The notes beneath the pieces were generated by a model that was not told where the DNA came from, searched no databases, and saw only the letters and a list, made by a program, of their open reading frames with translations. 58,220 bases of DNA from a virus, in the IMG/VR virus record IMGVR_UViG_3300036820_000022, positions 1-58,220 of that record. The stretch is one strand, 5' to 3'. The position numbers and the translations under genes were made by a program. Below, piece after piece: positions 30,927 through 38,077 of this stretch; position 1 is the stretch's first letter, and every line of letters starts with the position of its first letter.

Positions 30927-31063
30927 TGCTGTTTCTCGACTATCTCGCCGGCATCGTGACGGGCGTCGCGCTCGCAGTCTTCGTCGGCATCGTGCGCTTC
31001 GAGTTCGATATTCGGATACCGATGCCGTGGAAGCGTGGCGCTGACAGCGATCGGTCCGATTAA
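30926..31063 (+). CDS. Small membrane protein (45 aa)
   Basis: TAATG overlap. One transmembrane helix (YLAGIVTGVALAVFVGIV) and a charged tail. Function unknown. Confidence 0.6.
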   Translation: MLFLDYLAGIVTGVALAVFVGIVRFEFDIRIPMPWKRGADSDRSD

Positions 31064-31064
31064 A

Positions 31065-31187
31065 GTGCCGCGCGCACGCCGTTGGCGTTGCAGTAACGGC
31101 CATATTACGGTGTCGCCGATTCGACCGACGTCGTGCAGCGAGCCAACTTGCACTTCCAAAAAGTTTTCTGAGGATTTTCGCGGATGA
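31065..31187 (+). CDS. Mini zinc-ribbon protein (40 aa)
   Basis: GTG-started ORF ending in an ATGA overlap with the GroES-like gene. RRWRCSNGHITVS followed by SCSEPTC gives a one-site zinc ribbon like those elsewhere in the phage. It fills the gap that otherwise would be empty. Confidence 0.55.
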   Translation: MPRARRWRCSNGHITVSPIRPTSCSEPTCTSKKFSEDFRG

Positions 31188-31510
31188 AGTTAAACCCATC
31201 GGGCCGTCAGGTTGCGATCGAACCCATGAAGCAGTCCGAAACGACGTTAGGCGGCGTGAATCTTCCGCAGACCGCCGTCAAGTTGCTCAGCGAAGGCAAA
31301 GTGATCGAGCTCGGTCCCAACGTCGATCAAAAGCTGTTTCATAACGGCATCAAAGTCGGTGACCACGTCGCCTTTTCGGCGTATGCTGGAAGCTGGGTGA
31401 AGTTAGCAGTGCGCCGCGACAATCTTTCGCACGACGACAACGTTAAGTTGATCGAAGATACCGACGTGCTGTGCATTCCGACTGAGATCGGCGTTCCCTC
31501 AGCCGCATGA
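31184..31510 (+). CDS. groES: GroES-like co-chaperonin
   Basis: A 108-residue protein. SGRQVAIEPMKQSETTLGG, then VNLPQ (mobile loop region), GKVIELGP, IKVGDHVAFSAYAG and a final VKLIEDTDVLCIP follow GroES from end to end. GroES caps GroEL during folding. Phage versions (T4 gp31 type) adapt host GroEL to fold the major capsid protein, and this gene lies in the head cluster 3 kb before the capsid gene. The mobile loop is shorter than in E. coli GroES. Confidence 0.85.
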   Translation: MKLNPSGRQVAIEPMKQSETTLGGVNLPQTAVKLLSEGKVIELGPNVDQKLFHNGIKVGDHVAFSAYAGSWVKLAVRRDNLSHDDNVKLIEDTDVLCIPTEIGVPSAA

Positions 31511-31803
31511 TCGCCTACGATCCCGAAGATATCATCGAGGAGCAGCAGAACGTCGAGGAGATCGTCGAGCAAATCTTTACGCCAAGCGACTACTCGACGC
31601 CCTATGCGATGATCGCCAAGAAGTCGCTCGAACGCGCGCGCTACCTCGACGAGAATCCCGAACTTTCCAAGGCCGTGAAGAAGATGCTGATCGGCTTTGG
31701 CATCTTCGCTCAGGAGCGCGGCCTAAAACCAAGCGAAATCGAGTGCGACTACAAGATGACCGGCGAGGGCCGGATCGTCATTACGCTGCGCCGCGCGTGG
31801 TAA
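31507..31803 (+). CDS. Unknown acidic protein (98 aa)
   Basis: ATGA overlap with the GroES-like gene. N-terminal acidic helix (DPEDIIEEQQNVEEIVEQIF) and helical middle. No family recognised; co-translation suggests a linked role in capsid assembly. Confidence 0.6.
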   Translation: MIAYDPEDIIEEQQNVEEIVEQIFTPSDYSTPYAMIAKKSLERARYLDENPELSKAVKKMLIGFGIFAQERGLKPSEIECDYKMTGEGRIVITLRRAW

Positions 31804-31952
31804 TCGACGCCCAAACCTACATCGGTCGGATGGAAGGCAAGGTCGTCGTCGCGATCTGCGCGCCAGTTCTCGGCCAAGCGCGGCGAGACGGTGAGAACAT
31901 CAAGATCGATGTCCAACCCGTTCTCATCCTCAATGCGATCTCGTCCAACTAG
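31797..31952 (+). CDS. Small beta-type protein (51 aa)
   Basis: GTG start inside the end of the previous gene. Ends VQPVLILNAISSN. It resembles the next small protein in composition, and the two may be related. Function unknown. Confidence 0.5.
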   Translation: MVIDAQTYIGRMEGKVVVAICAPVLGQARRDGENIKIDVQPVLILNAISSN

Positions 31953-32148
31953 GTTCGGGCGCCAGCGTCCTCGCGGCGCTACGATTCCCAAGGTGCAGCT
32001 TTCGCCACTCATCGTCGGCTACGAGCTCGTCGGCGGCCGGCTGCAAGTCATCTTCGCCTGGATCGACGTCGCGGCGGTCGATTCGACCAACGGCGTGCGC
32101 CTCGCGATGGTCCCCTCGACCCTGATTTACACGATCTCAGCCAACTAA
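31933..32148 (+). CDS. Small protein (71 aa)
   Basis: ATG lies inside the previous gene. A basic start is followed by beta strands (VQLSPLIVGYELVGG) and it ends TLIYTISAN, much like the LILNAISSN end of its neighbour. Possibly a duplicated small virion protein. Confidence 0.55.
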   Translation: MRSRPTRFGRQRPRGATIPKVQLSPLIVGYELVGGRLQVIFAWIDVAAVDSTNGVRLAMVPSTLIYTISAN

Positions 32149-32150
32149 GC

Positions 32151-32198
32151 GGACACGCGGCCCCCGCGCTACGGCAGCCTCGCCGTACAAGCCGGGCC
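32151..32198 (+). promoter_or_regulatory. Leader cassette B (GGACAC plus hairpin)
   Basis: Starts 2 nt after a stop codon. GGACACG is 48 nt before the ATG; hairpin TACGGC/GCCGTA (32170-32187), then ACAAG. Confidence 0.6.
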
Positions 32199-32504
32199 AT
32201 GAGCGTCTCGACTTCGCAAGTCAATCCGTTGACGACCGGCGACACCCAAGAGGCGATGCCGGCGGTCCATTCAACTTTTCGCAAGAAGTTCGGCATCCCG
32301 CCCAAGGGAACGCCGCCGCCGGGCGGTTGGGCTGACTCCGACTACGGCTTCCCGCTGCCGCCGTCCGATCACCCGCTGGCCTACAAGTTCGCGCGCGCCG
32401 TACTGAACCGCGCTCATCAGGCCACGAACTTCGACCCAGCCGACGTCGCCAAGCAGGTTCGTAAAGCCAAAACCATCGTCGCCAAGCACGATAAGGGCGC
32501 GTAA
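32199..32504 (+). CDS. Unknown head-region protein (101 aa)
   Basis: Pro/Gly-rich middle and a helical, basic C terminus (AKQVRKAKTIVAKHDKGA). I recall similar tails (HPLAYKFARAVLNRA) in phage head-cluster proteins of unknown role. Preceded by cassette B, without a Shine-Dalgarno sequence. Confidence 0.6.
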   Translation: MSVSTSQVNPLTTGDTQEAMPAVHSTFRKKFGIPPKGTPPPGGWADSDYGFPLPPSDHPLAYKFARAVLNRAHQATNFDPADVAKQVRKAKTIVAKHDKGA

Positions 32505-32516
32505 CACTTGTCACGC
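32499..32516. promoter_or_regulatory. Operator-like palindrome over the prohead protease start
   Basis: GCGTAACA-CT-TGTCACGC differs from a perfect palindrome by one base. It spans the stop of one gene and the TTG start of the next, so a bound protein could affect either transcription or translation at this point. Confidence 0.5.
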
Positions 32517-33824
32517 AGCCTGCTTTCGTACCCTGACAAGTTCGGTGGCGTCACCTCTAACTACGCCTTCCGTGAATCCGTCGTCATCGGCAACTTCGAC
32601 GCTGTCGAAAACGTCGTGCTGCTGCGCGCCGGCCACGGCAATCTCGGTCAGCGCCACTGGTACTCGGCTGCCGCGCTGCAGGATGCCGTCGCACGCGACA
32701 TCTTTGAGGCCGCGCAAGCCTATTTGGATCACCCCTCGACGATCGAAGAGCAAACGCGGCCCGAGCGCTCCGTGCGCGATTTGGCTGGCTGGTACTCCGA
32801 CGTCGAGGTCCGCCCGTACACCGATCCCGAGGTCGGAAAGACGGTCGCGCTGTTCGGTACGTTCCACCCAGCGGTCGGCAAAGACGAGGTCGTCACGATC
32901 GTTCGGACATGCATTGAATACGCAAAAAGGTACCCGAGAATGGCGTGGGCGGGCCTGAGCATCAATGCTTACGGTGACAGCGTCCCTCAGACAATCGACG
33001 GTGAGCAATGGAATGTCGTCGATCGTATAGAGGGAGTCGACTCGGTCGATATCGTCACCAAAGCCGGCGCAGGCGGAACACTTGTTGCGTCTCTCAAGGA
33101 GAGCTATCGAATGAAAACCGGTTCCAAAAGAAAGCCGACCCGCGAAGCCGACGTCAAGTTGACGCTCGACGCCGACGCGATTCGCGATGGCATCAAGAAG
33201 CTGTCCGAGAGCGGCAAAGCCGAACGCAAAGCCGCGATCGTCAAGGTCGTTGAGTCCGCGCAGGGCGGCGTTAAGGTAACGCCCGAGCAAGACGCCGAGA
33301 TCGATCGCCAGTTAGGCGTTGTCGATGGCGGCGCGCTCGATAAAGTGCTCGACGACGCGACCGGCGTCTCGGACGAACCCGACGACGAAGAAGGCGCGAT
33401 CGATCCGCTGAACCCGGCGGCCGCGACCGAAGGCGATGCGGAAGTCGAGGCGATGCCCGACGATCCCAAGTTCCTCAAGGCGCAGCTCAAGAAAGAGCGC
33501 GGCGCGCGCAAGACCGCCGAGAGCAAGGTCGAGACCGCCGAAGAGCGCGCGACCGAAGCCGAGCGCAAAGCCGGGCTGCAAACTCGCGAACGCATGGCCG
33601 AAAACGTGCTCAGTCAACTCGAAATCCCCGACGACTACCGCCCGCGACTTCGCTGGGAGTTAGTCAAGGAAGGCTTTACGCACGAGAAATCGATGCGTGA
33701 GCACGTTAAAGCGTTCGACATGGCTCACATTCGTCGCAACGACGGTGCCGGAGTTGTTTCCGGCTCGCCGACAGGCGGCGGCAGCAAAGTTTCCGCCGAC
33801 AGCTTCACCTTCGAGGAGGCGTAA
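32508..33824 (+). CDS. Prohead protease with fused scaffold domain
   Basis: A 438-residue protein. The first 200 residues carry the phage prohead-protease-like pattern (DHPSTIEEQTRPERSVRDLAGW, MAWAGLSINAYG, VDSVDIVTKAGAGG). From about 210 the protein turns into a charged, coiled-coil-rich scaffold (KAQLKKERGARKTAESK and following). Such fusions shape the prohead and then remove themselves. TTG at 32508 is the first possible start after the preceding stop. Confidence 0.8.
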   Translation: MSRSLLSYPDKFGGVTSNYAFRESVVIGNFDAVENVVLLRAGHGNLGQRHWYSAAALQDAVARDIFEAAQAYLDHPSTIEEQTRPERSVRDLAGWYSDVEVRPYTDPEVGKTVALFGTFHPAVGKDEVVTIVRTCIEYAKRYPRMAWAGLSINAYGDSVPQTIDGEQWNVVDRIEGVDSVDIVTKAGAGGTLVASLKESYRMKTGSKRKPTREADVKLTLDADAIRDGIKKLSESGKAERKAAIVKVVESAQGGVKVTPEQDAEIDRQLGVVDGGALDKVLDDATGVSDEPDDEEGAIDPLNPAAATEGDAEVEAMPDDPKFLKAQLKKERGARKTAESKVETAEERATEAERKAGLQTRERMAENVLSQLEIPDDYRPRLRWELVKEGFTHEKSMREHVKAFDMAHIRRNDGAGVVSGSPTGGGSKVSADSFTFEEA

Positions 33825-33830
33825 AGCCAG

Positions 33831-34364
33831 ATGGGCACTCTCGTAATCGCAAATCCGAGCCGACCGCGCCGTGCGGTGCGTCCGCTCATCTCGGCCGCAA
33901 TCGATCTGACGGTCGCGTCGGGCGTAATCAATCCCGGCGAGCTCTGTTACCGCAACTCAACGGGCAACGTCGCGTCGCTCAACACCCCTGGCTCGAGCAA
34001 CGCAAACGCCGCCAACGGCGTCGGCATCTCGAACACGCAGTATCCGGTCACGTTCACCGATGGCGTCACCGGTTCGCCGATCCCCAGCAACGACACGCAC
34101 ATCCCGATGGTGTCGCTGTACGAAGACGGCGAACATCTTATGAAGACGACCTCTGGCGACTCGTACAAAGCCTACGACACCGTGTACCTCGGTGCCGACG
34201 GCCGCACGATCTCCAAGACCGCGACTGGCACGGCCGTAGGGTACGTCTCGCCGGATCAGCGGCAGATGGGCAGCAACGCGTCGCAGGCACCATTCCCGAT
34301 CGCCGGCGGTACCGGCGTGCTCGTTTACATCCGCATTCAGCCGGCGCTCGTCAAGGGCAACTAA
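33831..34364 (+). CDS. Capsid decoration/head protein (177 aa)
   Basis: A Ser/Thr/Asn-rich beta protein with GVINPGELCYRNSTGNV, then a pattern like phage head decoration proteins (DUF2190-like look). GGAGG lies just upstream. It sits between scaffold and major capsid, the usual place of a decoration protein. Confidence 0.65.
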   Translation: MGTLVIANPSRPRRAVRPLISAAIDLTVASGVINPGELCYRNSTGNVASLNTPGSSNANAANGVGISNTQYPVTFTDGVTGSPIPSNDTHIPMVSLYEDGEHLMKTTSGDSYKAYDTVYLGADGRTISKTATGTAVGYVSPDQRQMGSNASQAPFPIAGGTGVLVYIRIQPALVKGN

Positions 34365-34386
34365 CGGAGGCATAAGCGCAAATCAC

Positions 34387-35601
34387 ATGGATATCTCTGC
34401 AGTCCGCAAACGGCTGGCCGAAGCCGGAGGCAATCGAGAAGGCGTAGCACGCAGCGTCGCCATCGCCGCGGCGGTCAACCGCGAGAAGTTCGGCGAAAAG
34501 GCGCAGAGCTGGTGCACCCGTTGGGGCCGTCAGTTCCAGCGCGAGCACGGCTACGATGGGCTCAAGCTCATCAATCAGCCCGGCTTCAACTTCAAAGAAG
34601 CCGCACGGCAACTGCGCGACAAGATGGGTTTGCGCGAAGACGTTGCAACGAGCCAGGTGTACGCCTTGGCAACGGGCCTCGTCACGCAAAACCTCTCCAA
34701 CGCCTACGAAGTCGTGCCGACGGTCTACCGCGAAGTCGCCAAGATTCTGAGCTCGACGCGGGCCGAAGAGACGTACTTCCCGCTGCAGGGAGCCAACGTT
34801 CCCAGCCCCGTGGAAGACGACGAGGCGCTCCCGACCTCGAGCCTCGGCGGCAACTTGACGCGGATCCGCAACTACAAGTTCGGCGAAATCCTCGAGCTGT
34901 CCAACACGCTCGAAGAGGACGACCAAACCGGTCAAGTGGCCGAGCAGGCTTCCAATCTCGGCGACAAGATGGCGTACGCCGAAGAGCAGTGGTGGGCGTC
35001 GCAACTCATCACGGCCTACGCGACCGGAAACATTCGCCAGGCCGATGGCGGCAGCGCAGGCGGGATCATCCCGGGCGCGTGCATCGCTGGATCGGCGCCG
35101 GTCGGCTACGGCGGTCCGGTTACCACGGCAGGCATTCCGACGCGCGACGGCATCGCGAACCTCTTCACCGCAGCCGACTACATCACGAACGTGCTGGGAG
35201 ACCTGGCGCTGTTCGAAGTGGACTGCGGCGTCTTCGCCAACGCCGACAAGATCACGGTGAACACGATTCTCAAGTCGGACTTCAATCCGAACACGCCGGC
35301 GAACACGCCCAACACGGTCAACGGCATCTTCGCTCGCAATCAGCTCGAAGATATCTTCGTGGCCAAGTTCACGCGGTTCTTCAAGTTCTTCGCGGGTCAG
35401 ACGCTCTCAGGCGCGGGTAATCCGTGGTTCTTGGGCGAGGCCGGCAAGATCGGCGCGTTCCAGGATCGCACGCCGCTGACGGTGATCATGGAAGTCCCCA
35501 ACGCTGGCGACTCGTTCAACAAGAGCGTGCGTCGGACCAAGTGCGAGCGTCGGTTTGGTGCCGGCGTCGTGATCCCCGAAGCAACTCTGAGGGGGAACTA
35601 A
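34387..35601 (+). CDS. Major capsid protein
   Basis: A 404-residue protein. A helical N-terminal delta-like domain (1-90), then the capsid body with VPTVYREVAKILSSTRAEE, SLGGNLTRIRNYKFGEILE, EQWWASQLITAY and the late FGAGVVIPEATLRGN. Size, position and composition are those of an HK97-fold capsid protein. GGAGG precedes it by 14 nt. Confidence 0.85.
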   Translation: MDISAVRKRLAEAGGNREGVARSVAIAAAVNREKFGEKAQSWCTRWGRQFQREHGYDGLKLINQPGFNFKEAARQLRDKMGLREDVATSQVYALATGLVTQNLSNAYEVVPTVYREVAKILSSTRAEETYFPLQGANVPSPVEDDEALPTSSLGGNLTRIRNYKFGEILELSNTLEEDDQTGQVAEQASNLGDKMAYAEEQWWASQLITAYATGNIRQADGGSAGGIIPGACIAGSAPVGYGGPVTTAGIPTRDGIANLFTAADYITNVLGDLALFEVDCGVFANADKITVNTILKSDFNPNTPANTPNTVNGIFARNQLEDIFVAKFTRFFKFFAGQTLSGAGNPWFLGEAGKIGAFQDRTPLTVIMEVPNAGDSFNKSVRRTKCERRFGAGVVIPEATLRGN

Positions 35602-35603
35602 AG

Positions 35604-36134
35604 ATGAAAAAGCTTCTCCGCATCGTCCCGGTCGCGCTGCTCGCGATCACGAGCCTTGCGCTGTCGCTCTCGCTGCGCCCGCAGGTAGCGACCGCGCAAA
35701 TCCCTCCTCCGGGTGCGCCGACCTTTTCGCTGACGTCGGCGTGCAGCTCCGATCCATGCGCATCGACCTCCTACGCCTACATTCAGGTTCCCGGCGGGTC
35801 GGCGATGTGCACGTTCAACGTCTACGGCACGTTCGAAGCGACCGGCGTTTACGAGACGACCAACTCGGCGTCGCCGACTTCTGTGCTTGCGCAGTGGCAA
35901 CTCGCCGTCGTGTCTCCCAGCAACAACTGGCTGGCAAACACGGGCTTTTCGACTGCGACCTCTCGAGCGTTTCAAGTGCTGGCGACTTTACCGGCCAGAA
36001 GCGTCTCGTACGTTCGCGTTCGACTGAGCGCCTACACTTCAGGAACGGTCAGCGTTCAGCCGGCTTGCGCCGGTAGGGCCGACAGTATCACGTCGATCCC
36101 CGGCGACACGCCGACGTCTTCGCCCACCCCGTAG
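35604..36134 (+). CDS. Signal-peptide protein downstream of the capsid gene (176 aa)
   Basis: MKKLLRIVPVALLAITSLAL plus a cleavage-like ATAQ gives a clear export signal. The mature part is a Ser/Thr-rich beta domain with paired Cys (CSSDPCAS), ending in a Pro/Ser/Thr tail. AAAG precedes the ATG closely. An exported product in the middle of the head operon is odd: it may be cargo, or the signal may be kept on a virion protein. Confidence 0.7.
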   Translation: MKKLLRIVPVALLAITSLALSLSLRPQVATAQIPPPGAPTFSLTSACSSDPCASTSYAYIQVPGGSAMCTFNVYGTFEATGVYETTNSASPTSVLAQWQLAVVSPSNNWLANTGFSTATSRAFQVLATLPARSVSYVRVRLSAYTSGTVSVQPACAGRADSITSIPGDTPTSSPTP

Positions 36135-36157
36135 CCTCCAAGGATTCGCATAGCAAA

Positions 36158-36191
36158 GAGGGCGTCGAGCAATCGGCGCCCTCGCCTTTTT
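36158..36191 (+). terminator. Rho-independent terminator
   Basis: GAGGGCG/CGCCCTC stem with a 12-nt loop, then GCCTTTTTC. It follows the capsid and exported-protein genes and ends two bases before cassette C. Confidence 0.85.
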
Positions 36192-36192
36192 C

Positions 36193-36239
36193 GGACACGA
36201 CGCCGTTGCTTTGGGCTCACCTAAGCCAAGTCGGCTCCG
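36193..36239 (+). promoter_or_regulatory. Leader cassette C (GGACAC plus hairpin)
   Basis: GGACACG starts 47 nt before the ATG, immediately after the terminator T run. Hairpin TTGGGCT/AAGCCAA with one bulge (36211-36229); CCAAG again lies about 15 nt before the ATG. Confidence 0.6.
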
Positions 36240-36761
36240 ATGCCAAGAAAACGCCTTGAAGAAAACGCGACCGCTGTCGCCCCCGCGGCCTCCACGGGGA
36301 TGCTCGATGGAAAGGTCGCGGTCCAAGCCCCAGCCGCCCCCCCGGCAGTCCACCGCCCCAAGGATGGGACGAAGGAACGTCCGCCGGCCCCGGTCGTGCG
36401 TGACTCGATGGCCGCGCTGACCGCGCGCCTGGGCTCACCCACCTTTTGGGAGAACAACGCGCGCTTTGAGTGGGCGAAAGCGCCCAACAATCACCACTAC
36501 GAGTTCACGCGCTTTTACTTCCACGAGCTCGTGCTCGTCGACGTCTGGAAGACCTCGAATCCAAGCGATAAGAAGGCCGCCGAGCACAAGCGCAAGTGCG
36601 TCGACGCTGAGAATACCAAGCGCGTTGCCATGGGCGAGAAGCCGATCGGCCTGATTGCCGTCGTGCGCGGCGCGATCATTCCCGACGAGTATTTTTCGCG
36701 CGTACTGGCCGGCGAGACGTTTGCCCTAATCGAGCGATCGACCGAAGGGGTTTTGGTCTAA
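36240..36761 (+). CDS. Head-tail region protein (173 aa)
   Basis: A Pro/Ala-rich lead of 55 residues precedes a folded part with WAKAPNNHHYEFTRFYFHEL. No family recognised. It stands between capsid and connector genes. Confidence 0.6.
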   Translation: MPRKRLEENATAVAPAASTGMLDGKVAVQAPAAPPAVHRPKDGTKERPPAPVVRDSMAALTARLGSPTFWENNARFEWAKAPNNHHYEFTRFYFHELVLVDVWKTSNPSDKKAAEHKRKCVDAENTKRVAMGEKPIGLIAVVRGAIIPDEYFSRVLAGETFALIERSTEGVLV

Positions 36762-36765
36762 CCTC

Positions 36766-37410
36766 GTGGCGATTACCGTCGCGAACGTTCGAACGGCGAT
36801 CGGTGACAGGCCGCAGCTATGGCCAGCGCCGGGCTCGCCGCCTGAACTGATGGGCCAAGCCGACGGTGTCAGGACGATCTTCAGCATCCGCTACGAAAAC
36901 TATATCGACGGCACGCTGACGGTTTACGAAGCCACGGCGCCGCCGTCGAGCAGTGGCGAAACGGCCGTGTGGACCGCGGTCGATCCGTCGCTCTACGTGG
37001 TCGGATCGACGCCCAACCCGACCAGCACCGGCGCGACCAACGCGATCATCACCTTCAACGCGGCGCCCGACGCCGGCACGTTCATCGGAGGGGGCTATCA
37101 AGTCACGGCGTTCTCCGACGACGATCTCAACGGTTACTTGACGCGCGCGCAGGCGTTGTACTCCGACGACGCTTCGGTGCTCAAGCGGGCGCAGTTCGAT
37201 ATCATCGACGCGCTGCTGATGGACTACAACCGGCTCTACCTGCTCGCCCAAGGCGAGTACCGAACCGATCCGGCCTCGTACGCCGCATCGCTCAAGCAGC
37301 TCAAAGCCGAGCTGCGCAAAGACCTCACAGGCGATCCGGTTCCGGGCTCGTCGAGCCCCGCGATGCTGATCGGCAACGTTGTGACGCGCCGATATCAGCC
37401 GTTTCGGTGA
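36766..37410 (+). CDS. Head-tail connector-like protein (214 aa)
   Basis: Starts with GTG. The C-terminal half is helical and pattern-like for gp6-type adaptors (LTRAQALYSDDASVLKRAQF, then LLMDYNRLYLLAQGEY). The N-terminal half has an inserted beta part. Position supports connector function. Confidence 0.65.
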   Translation: MAITVANVRTAIGDRPQLWPAPGSPPELMGQADGVRTIFSIRYENYIDGTLTVYEATAPPSSSGETAVWTAVDPSLYVVGSTPNPTSTGATNAIITFNAAPDAGTFIGGGYQVTAFSDDDLNGYLTRAQALYSDDASVLKRAQFDIIDALLMDYNRLYLLAQGEYRTDPASYAASLKQLKAELRKDLTGDPVPGSSSPAMLIGNVVTRRYQPFR

Positions 37411-37414
37411 CATA

Positions 37415-38077
37415 ATGCAGATCGCGTGCTTTTGGTTAGAGGGAACTTTACGCGCGCGGCGCTCGCTCCGGCGCTACTCGCGCGAGGGATCGCCCGACGC
37501 CGCTGTCTGTAAGCAGCCGTGGGGTTACCACAACGCCCATGCGCTAATCGACGACGTCCCGTTTGAAATCAAGCCGAGCGGTGTCAGAAGCGAATACCGA
37601 ACGTTCGACTTCCTGGGCGCCGATAAGCTCGAGCTTTTTCCGGCCGAAGATCCGCGCTGGCCGGCCAAATGCGAACACTGCGACTATCGCTTTGAGGACG
37701 GGGACAAGCGCCAGGTATTTATCCGGCCGCTTTATCGACGCATAGATACGAGCGAAGAGTTGATCCTCGACGACGCACCGCCGGGTGCGATGTGGGATGC
37801 CTGGTGGTACGGAGATTCTGATTTTCCGACGCCGCCACGCCCCGATGGCATCCACTTAATGGTGCGCTGCCCCGGCTTTATGGCGGAAGACGGGAGCCAT
37901 GCCGACTGGTACGTCGACGGCATCGCCGGGAACGGAGACCGGAATTCTTACGGATGGAGTCGCTCGGGCATTCCGAACCAGCATCCGCCGAGCGTCACCG
38001 CAAACCCGTCGATCCAGATCACCCAGACTAACGGCTACCATGGGCGGCTTAAAAGCGGTTTTTTGGTACCAGCGTGA
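37415..38077 (+). CDS. Conserved phage virion-region protein (220 aa)
   Basis: Contains CEHCDYRFEDGDKRQVF, then LDDAPPGAMWDAWW and DGIHLMVRCPGF, which I recall from a conserved phage protein family of unknown function near the head-tail junction. GTGA overlap with the MuF gene. Confidence 0.75.
   Translation: MQIACFWLEGTLRARRSLRRYSREGSPDAAVCKQPWGYHNAHALIDDVPFEIKPSGVRSEYRTFDFLGADKLELFPAEDPRWPAKCEHCDYRFEDGDKRQVFIRPLYRRIDTSEELILDDAPPGAMWDAWWYGDSDFPTPPRPDGIHLMVRCPGFMAEDGSHADWYVDGIAGNGDRNSYGWSRSGIPNQHPPSVTANPSIQITQTNGYHGRLKSGFLVPA

Noticed and set aside
34512-35420. 302-codon rightward ORF inside the major capsid gene
   Set aside because: Arg/His-rich off-frame reading of the capsid gene.
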